Assembly: GCA_041394185.1 (NCBI GenBank)
Contig: JAWKIQ010000002.1
Location: 62,001 to 126,000 of the forward strand
Source of the DNA: Acidimicrobiales bacterium
GTDB taxonomy: Bacteria; Actinomycetota; Acidimicrobiia; Acidimicrobiales; Poriferisodalaceae
DNA length: 64,000 bases
Direction: 5' to 3'
Shown here: positions 20,105-26,889 of the stretch, piece after piece
Layout of the letters: each line of letters begins with the position of its first letter
How positions within the stretch are numbered: position 1 is the stretch's first letter
Notes under the pieces: model-generated
What the model saw: the letters and a program-made list of their open reading frames with translations, nothing else
Database searches by the model: none
Told to the model about the DNA's origin: nothing
Translations under genes and position numbers: made by a program

Positions 20105-20692
20105 TCAGGCCTCGTCGATGAGCCCCAGCGTGTGGTCGTCGCGGACGTACACGACGGCGCAGCGACCCGTTTCCGAGTTGCGGAACAAGAAGAACGAGTG
20201 GTCCAGCAGCTGCATTCGGGTCGCAGCGGCATCTGGAGACATCTCCATCAGATCGAACGACTTGCGCTTGACGATCTCTGGTGCCACCAGCTCGGCCTCG
20301 GGAATGTCGTCGTCGTCGACGATCTCTTCCTCGATGACGGCCGTCTTGGCCAACGGACGATGGTTGTCCTCGCGATGCGAGTTGGGGCGATGCCGCTTGA
20401 CGACGCGCGTCTTCAGCTTGCGGAGCTGCTTCTCGAGCTTCTCGACAGCCAGGTCGACCGCTTGCATCTGATCGATGCCCGAGACCTTGCAACGGATGTG
20501 GTGGCCGTGACCCTCGAGGGTCGCCTCGAGCTGGTCACGCTCGGCGATTCGAGGGTTCTTCTCCTCGCGGAAGACGACCGCAGCACGATCCAGGCCCGGT
20601 ACGAACCGGTCCAGGCTGCCGATCTTCGATCTCACAGCGTCCTTGACATCTTGACTGACGTCGACGTTGCGTCCTGAGATCGTCACGTCCAC
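20105..20692 (-). CDS. hpf: Long-form ribosome hibernation promoting factor
   Basis: A 195-residue protein. An N-terminal HPF/RaiA domain (about 1-100, MDVTISGRNVDVSQDVKDAV) is joined by an acidic linker to the C-terminal dimerisation domain (about 135-195, ending FLFRNSETGRCAVVYVRDDHTLGLI). Long forms pair two 70S ribosomes into 100S dimers in resting cells. The GTG at 20692 has a strong GGAGGTG site 6 nt upstream. It sits between comF and secA, a conserved actinobacterial arrangement. Confidence 0.94.
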   Translation of the reverse strand: MDVTISGRNVDVSQDVKDAVRSKIGSLDRFVPGLDRAAVVFREEKNPRIAERDQLEATLEGHGHHIRCKVSGIDQMQAVDLAVEKLEKQLRKLKTRVVKRHRPNSHREDNHRPLAKTAVIEEEIVDDDDIPEAELVAPEIVKRKSFDLMEMSPDAAATRMQLLDHSFFLFRNSETGRCAVVYVRDDHTLGLIDEA

Positions 20693-20722
20693 GAGGCACC
20701 TCCATCGGGTTGTCTGCTGGGC

Positions 20723-21328
20723 TCACTGTACGCCTTCTGTCGTGGGGTCCGCGCCCGATCGCGCCACCACGGCCATGACCCTCACGTCGACACGACGAGC
20801 GCCCGCCTGAAGCAACATCCGGCTCGCCACCCCGCAACTGGCTCCGGTGGTGTAGACGTCGTCGATCAGCAACACCGATTCGCCGCCGAGTGCACGCACA
20901 GGCTTCATCTCGATTTCCGAGCGCTGCAATCGATGGGCACCGCGCTGCGTGTCGTCGGTTGGTCGCCGTAGCGTTTGCAGGCTGCGCCGACCCAGGCGTC
21001 TGGCCACGGCCGAGGCCAAGACACGACCCTGATCGTGGCCGCGCCAGCGCCGGCCCGACCTGGATGCCGGAACCCAGGAAACCAGGTCGATGTCGTCTGG
21101 ACTGTCGGCCGCGATCGCGTCGGCCCACCAGCGCAGGAGCCCACGACCCGATTGGCCTTTGGCCGCCAGCACCAATGCCCGTGCGGTTCCCTCGTAGGCC
21201 ACGACCCCGGCCGCCGACCGAGCACCCCGAACCGAGATGGGTCCTGCCGGTTTCATCGCGTCGAGGCAGTTCGGGCACACAGCCCACCTGGAGTCACCAC
21301 AACCGGCGCAAGCCGCAGCGATCAACAC
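20723..21328 (-). CDS. ComF-family phosphoribosyltransferase-like protein
   Basis: A 201-residue ComF homolog. Four N-terminal cysteines (Cys7, 10, 18, 21: CAGC and CPNC) form a zinc-finger-like head. The C-terminal half is a type I phosphoribosyltransferase fold with the PRPP motif VLLIDDVYTTGAS. In competent bacteria ComFC helps DNA uptake; here only the family can be assigned. The start is a GTG at 21328. It is followed by hpf after 30 bp. Confidence 0.85.
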   Translation of the reverse strand: MLIAAACAGCGDSRWAVCPNCLDAMKPAGPISVRGARSAAGVVAYEGTARALVLAAKGQSGRGLLRWWADAIAADSPDDIDLVSWVPASRSGRRWRGHDQGRVLASAVARRLGRRSLQTLRRPTDDTQRGAHRLQRSEIEMKPVRALGGESVLLIDDVYTTGASCGVASRMLLQAGARRVDVRVMAVVARSGADPTTEGVQ

Positions 21329-21399
21329 CTCGGATCACCCGAACACTGCGCACAAGTCATTTCAATACTTTACGACCATTTTCGCAGCAAAAACTCGGG

Positions 21400-22242
21400 C
21401 TACATGGGCCAGAAGCGCACCTCGGGATTGCGCTGGTCGATCAGGTCCTGGGCCCTGCCGACAGCGCCAGGGAACCAATCGTCGTGGGTGATTATCCAGA
21501 ACCGGTTGGACACAACGGCGTCGTGCACCAGAGATGCGATCTCGTCTGGGCTCTTGCCCCGGTTGAAGGCATTGGCGAGGGTGTCACGAAACGCTGCCTG
21601 CTCGGCAGACACATCGGTGGGCTCTTCGCGCGGCCCGCCGGGTCGGTTGCGGTCGCTCTCCATCAGGTTGGTGACCACCCAGCCGGGGCACAACACCGAT
21701 ACGCCGATGCCGTCATGACCGGCTACGGCCAGGTCGTGCTTGAGGATCTCGCTCATCGCGACCACCGCGTGCTTGCTTGCTGAATAGGCCGCAGTGCTGG
21801 GCATAGCCGTCAGGCCGGCCATGGATGCGGTGTTCACCACGTGCCCTTCGCCCTGTTCGATCATCACCGGAACCCCATGGCGTACGCCTCTGGCTACCCC
21901 GTGGAGATTGACGTCGATGACCCACTGCCAGTCTTGTTCGCTCGACTGCCACGACTGGCCTCCGCCCGACACGCCGGCGTTGTTGCACAGCAGGTGCAGC
22001 CCGCCCAGGCCGGTGGTGAACTCGACTGCGCCTCTGACCTGATCGTCGCTTCGCACGTCGCACACGTATGCCTCGACCGAGGCCCCTTCGTCGGCGAGTT
22101 GAGTAGCGGCGGCATCGAGGGTGTCTGGTTCGACGTCGCACATCACCACCCGCATTCCCTCGGCAGCGAAGCGCTTCGCCATGGCAAAACCGATGCCGCT
22201 GGCTGCTCCGGTGACCAACCCGACCTTGCCCTGCATTTCCAT
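21400..22242 (-). CDS. Short-chain dehydrogenase/reductase
   Basis: A 280-residue classical SDR. The cofactor loop is VTGAASGIGFAMAKRF, followed by CDVEPD, whose acidic residue favours NAD over NADP. The catalytic Ser and Tyr-Lys pair are seen in NTASMAGLT and AYSASKHAV, with NNAG also present. A C-terminal extension of about 30 residues (FWIITHDDWFPGAVGR) is typical of a group of actinobacterial oxidoreductases. The substrate is unknown. It lies between ahcY and comF, separated from ahcY by a strong hairpin. Confidence 0.87.
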   Translation of the reverse strand: MEMQGKVGLVTGAASGIGFAMAKRFAAEGMRVVMCDVEPDTLDAAATQLADEGASVEAYVCDVRSDDQVRGAVEFTTGLGGLHLLCNNAGVSGGGQSWQSSEQDWQWVIDVNLHGVARGVRHGVPVMIEQGEGHVVNTASMAGLTAMPSTAAYSASKHAVVAMSEILKHDLAVAGHDGIGVSVLCPGWVVTNLMESDRNRPGGPREEPTDVSAEQAAFRDTLANAFNRGKSPDEIASLVHDAVVSNRFWIITHDDWFPGAVGRAQDLIDQRNPEVRFWPM

Positions 22243-22300
22243 TCACAGCCCCTTTCGCTTCGAGAAAGCTACAAGTGCCCGGGCTGCGAAACGAATGGGC

Positions 22301-22324
22301 GGCGGCGCCAAAACCGGCGCCGCC
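22301..22324 (-). terminator. Hairpin terminator after ahcY
   Basis: A perfect 9-bp inverted repeat (GGCGGCGCC at 22301-22309, GGCGCCGCC at 22316-22324) with a 6-nt loop lies 10 bp beyond the ahcY stop. There is no U-run, typical for high-GC actinobacteria. It separates ahcY from the SDR gene. Confidence 0.6.
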
Positions 22325-22334
22325 GAGGACCCGA

Positions 22335-23831
22335 CTAGGAGCCCTCGGCGACGAGCGGCGAGCTAGATCTGCCTAGTAGCGATAGATGGTCGCTCTTGAA
22401 GGGGCCGCTGACTGGGATACCCAGATAGTCGGCCTGGTCCTGGGTGAGCTCGGTGAGCTTCACGCCGAGGTTGTCGAGGTGAAGCCGTGCGACCTCTTCG
22501 TCGAGCTGCTTGGGAAGCAGGTAGACCTTGTTCTCGAGCTGGTCGGCCTTGGCGTGCAGCTCCATCTGGGCCAACACCTGGTTGGTGAAGCTCATCGACA
22601 TCACGAAGCTGGGGTGGCCGGTGGCACAGCCGAGGTTCATGAGGCGACCTTCGGCCAGAACCAGAACCGAGTTACCCGACGGGAAGATCCATTCGTCGAC
22701 CTGGGGCTTGATGTTGCGACGCTGAACGTCGCTCATCTTCTCGAGACCCGCCATGTCGATCTCGTTGTCGAAGTGGCCGATGTTCGAGACGATGGCGTTG
22801 TGCTTCATCCGACCCATCATCTCGGCCGAGATGATGTCCTTGTTGCCGGTGGCGGTGACGAAGATGTCGACCTTGTCGATGACGTTCTCGATGCGGTCTA
22901 CCTCGAAGCCTTCCATCGCCGCCTGAAGGGCGTTGATGGGGTCGATCTCGGTCACGATGACCCTTGCACCCTGGCCGCGCAGCGACTGGGCGCAACCCTT
23001 GCCCACATCGCCATAACCGGCGACCAGAGCGACCTTGCCACCGATCATGACGTCGGTGGCGCGGTTCAGGCCATCGATCAGCGAGTGGCGGCAGCCATAG
23101 AGGTTGTCGAACTTCGACTTGGTGACCGAGTCGTTGACGTTGTAGGCGGGGAAGGCCAGCTCGCCGCGCTCGACCATCTCATAGAGACGGTGAACGCCGG
23201 TGGTGGTCTCCTCGGAGACTCCGCGGATGTTGCCGATCATGTCGGTCCACATCGTGGGGTCGGTCGCTGCGACCTTGTGGAGGAGCTTGTAGATCTCTTC
23301 CTCGTCGGGCGAGTCGGCACCGGCCGGATCGGGGATGGAACCCTCTGACTCGTAGCGAGCGCCCAGGTGCACAAGCAGCGTGGCGTCGCCACCGTCGTCG
23401 AGGATGAGGTTGGGGCCAGTCGCACCGGGCCAGCGAAGCGCCTGCTCGGTGCACCACCAGTACTCCTCGAGCGTCTCGCCCTTCCAGGCGAACACGGGAG
23501 TGCCCCGGGGTGCGTCGACGGTTCCCTCACGACCCACCACGACTGCAGCAGCGGCCTCGTCCTGGGTCGAGAAGATGTTGCAGCTGACCCAGCGCACGTC
23601 GGCACCGAGGTCGACGAGCGTCTCGATGAGAACGGCGGTCTGCACGGTCATGTGCAGCGAACCCATGATGCGGGCGCCGGCGAGGGGCTTGTCGTCGTAG
23701 TGGCGGGCCCGCAGCTCCATCAGGCCGGGCATCTCGACTTCGGCAAGCTCGATCTGCTTGCGGCCCGAAGCCGCGAGGGCGAGGTCGGCGACCTTGAAGT
23801 CGCCGTCGAGAAGGGCAGGTAGTTCAGACAC
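22335..23831 (-). CDS. ahcY: Adenosylhomocysteinase (S-adenosylhomocysteine hydrolase)
   Basis: A 498-residue NAD-dependent enzyme that splits S-adenosylhomocysteine into adenosine and homocysteine, relieving product inhibition of methyltransferases. Diagnostic segments are GARIMGSLHMTVQTAVLIETL, WVSCNIFSTQDEAAA, the NAD loop VAGYGDVGKGCAQSL, and GHPSFVMSMSFTNQVLAQ. It has the roughly 40-residue insert found in actinobacterial and plant-type enzymes. The GTG at 23831 with GGAG upstream is favoured; an earlier ATG at 23924 would add a non-homologous leader. Confidence 0.96.
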   Translation of the reverse strand: MSELPALLDGDFKVADLALAASGRKQIELAEVEMPGLMELRARHYDDKPLAGARIMGSLHMTVQTAVLIETLVDLGADVRWVSCNIFSTQDEAAAAVVVGREGTVDAPRGTPVFAWKGETLEEYWWCTEQALRWPGATGPNLILDDGGDATLLVHLGARYESEGSIPDPAGADSPDEEEIYKLLHKVAATDPTMWTDMIGNIRGVSEETTTGVHRLYEMVERGELAFPAYNVNDSVTKSKFDNLYGCRHSLIDGLNRATDVMIGGKVALVAGYGDVGKGCAQSLRGQGARVIVTEIDPINALQAAMEGFEVDRIENVIDKVDIFVTATGNKDIISAEMMGRMKHNAIVSNIGHFDNEIDMAGLEKMSDVQRRNIKPQVDEWIFPSGNSVLVLAEGRLMNLGCATGHPSFVMSMSFTNQVLAQMELHAKADQLENKVYLLPKQLDEEVARLHLDNLGVKLTELTQDQADYLGIPVSGPFKSDHLSLLGRSSSPLVAEGS

Positions 23832-23930
23832 GTAGAAACTCCAGTTGACGTCTGTCGTAGTCGTTCGGCACCTGGGCTTCTGCCCTGGATCTACGTGATC
23901 CACGACCAACTGGTGGAATGCCAACCATCG

Positions 23931-23958
23931 AGGGTACCTAGCAAGAACGGCCAGTCAA
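23931..23958 (-). promoter_or_regulatory. Candidate sigma-70-type promoter for ahcY
   Basis: TTGACT (23953-23958, minus strand) and TACCCT (23931-23936) are separated by 16 bp, close to actinobacterial housekeeping promoters (TTGACa, TAnnnT). This would leave a leader of about 90-95 nt with a small GGGC-AGAA-GCCC hairpin before ahcY. I did not recognise an SAH riboswitch in it. Confidence 0.4.
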
Positions 23959-24009
23959 CCCTGTCGGTAGTTTCGGGTGTTCGCTGAAGGCCCGACTGCA
24001 GAGGTCGGG

Positions 24010-24240
24010 TCAGAAGGTGGGTTCGATTCCCTCGACATCGGCCTTCGCGACGAGGCGGTCGGCCTCGGCAGCGTCGACGGTGGTGGCCTCGTCAACGAGC
24101 ATCACGGGGATGTCGTCGCGGATCTCATAGGTGCGCGACAGCCGAGGGTTGAACAAGATCGCCTCGTCCTCGAAATACAGCAACGGGCCCTTGTCTTCGG
24201 GGCACGCCAAGATTTCGAGCAAGCGGGGATCGAGAGCCAC
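24010..24240 (-). CDS. Trm112/UPF0434-like small protein
   Basis: A 76-residue protein starting at GTG 24240, which has a GGAGG site. It matches the Trm112 family (ALDPRLLEILACPEDKGPLLYF ... LSRTYEIRDDIPVMLVDEAT). In the usual family form a CPxC knuckle binds zinc; here the second Cys is replaced by Asp (CPED), so zinc may not be held. In eukaryotes and archaea Trm112 activates methyltransferases; the bacterial role is unclear. Next to ahcY and phosphomannomutase it is part of a conserved actinobacterial neighbourhood. Confidence 0.82.
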   Translation of the reverse strand: MALDPRLLEILACPEDKGPLLYFEDEAILFNPRLSRTYEIRDDIPVMLVDEATTVDAAEADRLVAKADVEGIEPTF

Positions 24241-24293
24241 GTGGGCCTCCAGTGGTAGCGAACGGTCCAAAGGTTAGCGATCGCCGGTCGGCG

Positions 24294-25646
24294 CTAGGCG
24301 AAATGTGACCTGACCTCGTCGACGTGGGCGTCGACCTCTGCAGCCGTGGGCGCCTCGAGATTCAGCCGCAGCAGAGGCTCGGTGTTGGACGGCCGGAGGT
24401 TGAACCACCATTCGCCCATGTCGACGGTGAGCCCGTCGAGCCGATCCTGGGGGTGGTTCGCATAGGCCTCGGCCACGCGATCGATGACCGCTGCCGCGTC
24501 GTCGACGCGGGTGTTTATCTCGCCGGAGGCGACATAGCGGTCGAGGGGCGCGATCAGCTCGGACAGCGGCCCGCCGAAGTCGCTCAGTTGCTCTAGCACG
24601 ATCATCGCTGCGATCAGCCCCGAGTCGGCCTTCCAGTTGTCGCGGAAGTAGTAGTGACCCGAGTGCTCTCCACCGAACGCAGCACCCGTTTCGGCCATCA
24701 CCGCTTTGATGAACGAATGTCCGACCTTGGTGCGAACCGGCTCGCCACCGTTCTCGCGGATCACCTCGGCGGTCGAACGCGAACAGATCAGGTTGTGGAT
24801 GATGGGGCCGGGGCCTGTTCGAGCGAGCATCGCCTTGGCGACCAGGGCGGTCGTCAGCGAGCCGGATATGGGTTGGGCCTTCTCGTCGACCAGGAACACA
24901 CGGTCGGCGTCACCATCGAACGCCAGGCCGATATCGGCTCCGGTCTCGAGCACGCGCCGCTGGAGGTCTCTGAGGTTTTCTGGCTGGATCGGGTCGGCGG
25001 GATGGTTGGGGAAGGTGCCGTCGAGTTCTGGGTAGAGGATCTCGATGTCGACGGGAAGGTCCTCGAATGCCGCCGGCGCAACGTATCCGCCCATGCCATT
25101 GGCGGTGTCAGCCACGATCTTCAGCGGTCGGAGCTTGGCGGTGTCGATGAACGAGTGGATGTGGGCGACGAAGTCGGGCAGGAGCTCGACCTTGCTGTGG
25201 TTACCGGCCCCGACCTTTTGATGGCCCTCGACCACCATCGCCTTGATGTCGAGCAGACCCGTCTCGGTGCCGATGGGCTTGGCTGCTCTGCCGCAGAGCT
25301 TGATTCCGTTGTAGCCAGCCGGATTGTGCGAAGCGGTGAACATCGCACCGGGCAGGTCGAGGTGGCCCGAAGCGAAGTACAACATGTCGGTCGAGGCCAA
25401 ACCGATGTCGACCACATCGACACCCTGAGACATGACACCCCTGGCGAATGCCTCCGAGAAGTCGACGCCGTCAGGTCGCATGTCGCGCCCGACGATCACT
25501 GCTTCGGTGCCCACGAACCTGGCGAAGGCAGCACCGAACGAGTGGCAGATGTCGGCATCCAGCTGGTCTGGAACCGTGCCCCTGACGTCGTAGGCCTTGA
25601 CGATCGCGTCTAGACGCTCGGCGGGAATCGGCGGGATCGAGCTCAT
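24294..25646 (-). CDS. manB: Phosphomannomutase/phosphoglucomutase
   Basis: A 450-residue alpha-D-phosphohexomutase. The active serine is in MFTASHNPAGYNG, the metal loop in LAFDGDADRVF, the sugar loop in GGEHSGHYYF, and the phosphate-binding loop in LRPSNTEPLLR. The entry motif is KAYDVRGTVP. It interconverts mannose-6-phosphate and mannose-1-phosphate, and possibly the glucose phosphates, feeding the manC product 27 kb away. The ATG at 25646 was chosen for homology. It lies in a minus-strand run with glycosyltransferases. Confidence 0.93.
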   Translation of the reverse strand: MSSIPPIPAERLDAIVKAYDVRGTVPDQLDADICHSFGAAFARFVGTEAVIVGRDMRPDGVDFSEAFARGVMSQGVDVVDIGLASTDMLYFASGHLDLPGAMFTASHNPAGYNGIKLCGRAAKPIGTETGLLDIKAMVVEGHQKVGAGNHSKVELLPDFVAHIHSFIDTAKLRPLKIVADTANGMGGYVAPAAFEDLPVDIEILYPELDGTFPNHPADPIQPENLRDLQRRVLETGADIGLAFDGDADRVFLVDEKAQPISGSLTTALVAKAMLARTGPGPIIHNLICSRSTAEVIRENGGEPVRTKVGHSFIKAVMAETGAAFGGEHSGHYYFRDNWKADSGLIAAMIVLEQLSDFGGPLSELIAPLDRYVASGEINTRVDDAAAVIDRVAEAYANHPQDRLDGLTVDMGEWWFNLRPSNTEPLLRLNLEAPTAAEVDAHVDEVRSHFA

Positions 25647-25704
25647 GGTTTTCGACCATCCTGTCGGTTGCCGGCTCGGAGCCGGGTCTGGCATAACGAT
25701 GTAA

Positions 25705-26889
25705 CTACACCCAACGGTCGACCGCTGACCGGTCGGCTTGATCGCTGTCGTAGCGTCCCTGGGCCGACCAACGCCTGACCCGAAACACATCACGCACCAT
25801 ACGCATGGTGTCGGCTGCGAAGCTGACGGTCGAGTCGTCGATGTTGTCGAGAACCACCGGCACCTCGGTGAGCGTCAGCCGGAAGCGTTCGGCCAGGTGA
25901 AGCACCTCGACGTCGAAGGCAAATCCGTCGACGAGCGTGCGGCTGAAGATCAGGTCGGCGGCGTCGCTGCGAAGGCCCTTCAGCCCCGACTGGGTGTCGC
26001 GGTATTGGCCGAGCAACACGACGTAGGTGAACAGGTTGAACACCAGCGAGCCGACCTCGCGCAGCTTGGGGCCGCGGTGCACCGTGTGGGTCGCCGAGTG
26101 GCGCCGCGAACCAACGACCAGATCGCTGCCGTCCTCGATGGTCGCCAGCAAGACCGCGATCTGGGCCGGCGGGTAGGCCAGATCGACGTCGGTGAACACC
26201 CGGGTTCGCCCCGAGGCTGCCAGCATTCCGGCACGCACCGCGGCTCCCTTGCCCCGGTTCTGCGGCTGGACGACCACCAAGTCGGCACCAGCGGCTCGGG
26301 CGGCCTCGGCCGTGCCATCGTCGGAGCCGTCGTCGACCACGACGACCTCGACATCGCTGACTCCCTGTGCGGCCAATTCGACCCGAAGGCGCTGCACAGA
26401 CGGACCCACTACCTCGGCTGCCCTGTATGCGGGCAACACGACCGACAGCCGGACGTCGCCAGGGGCCGGGGGTCGGCCCAGGGTCGGCACCTGATCGGCC
26501 CTGACCGCGGCGAACAGCACCCGCCGGTAGCGCACCAGCCTGACCATGGCGGCAACAGCCAGGGCAACGGCCTTGGAGACCAGCGCCGAGGTGGTCGACT
26601 CACCGGCCAGCGCGACGCCCAGACCCACCATCGCCACGTCGGCGGCGACTGCTGGATACACGGCCCTGAAGAACGACAGCGGCCGGTGGTCGACCAGGGC
26701 ATGGGGGTCGTCGGCGAAGGTGATGACCCGATGGAAGGCGAACGAGACGCCAGAGGCCACCAGCACCGAAATCAGGTCGGCAACGATCCAGGCCAAACCG
26801 GCCCGGGTGCCCAGACCCACGAGGAGACTCAAGTCCACGCCCGTGACCACCAGGCCGATCAGCAGGAAGCGGCGGAGACGGCGCTTCAT
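25705..26889 (-). CDS. GtrA-like membrane domain fused to a GT2 (dolichyl-phosphate-mannose-synthase-like) glycosyltransferase
   Basis: A 394-residue two-domain protein. Residues about 1-130 hold four hydrophobic segments with the GtrA pattern (basic start, FLLIGLVVTGVDLSLL, then ASGVSFAFHRVITF). Residues about 145-375 are a GT2 domain: LSVVLPAYRAAEVVG, VVVDDGSDDGTAE, the DxD-like FTDVDLAYPP, and a GLKGLRSDAA acceptor segment. The usual order elsewhere is GT2 first and GtrA last, or separate genes. It probably transfers a sugar from a nucleotide donor to a polyprenyl-phosphate carrier. The start overlaps the stop of the next upstream gene (ATGA). Confidence 0.85.
   Translation of the reverse strand: MKRRLRRFLLIGLVVTGVDLSLLVGLGTRAGLAWIVADLISVLVASGVSFAFHRVITFADDPHALVDHRPLSFFRAVYPAVAADVAMVGLGVALAGESTTSALVSKAVALAVAAMVRLVRYRRVLFAAVRADQVPTLGRPPAPGDVRLSVVLPAYRAAEVVGPSVQRLRVELAAQGVSDVEVVVVDDGSDDGTAEAARAAGADLVVVQPQNRGKGAAVRAGMLAASGRTRVFTDVDLAYPPAQIAVLLATIEDGSDLVVGSRRHSATHTVHRGPKLREVGSLVFNLFTYVVLLGQYRDTQSGLKGLRSDAADLIFSRTLVDGFAFDVEVLHLAERFRLTLTEVPVVLDNIDDSTVSFAADTMRMVRDVFRVRRWSAQGRYDSDQADRSAVDRWV

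Noticed and set aside
24012..24035. GGTTCGATTCC sequence resembling a tRNA T-loop
   Set aside because: It lies within the coding end of the Trm112-like gene, and no acceptor or anticodon arm can be folded around it.
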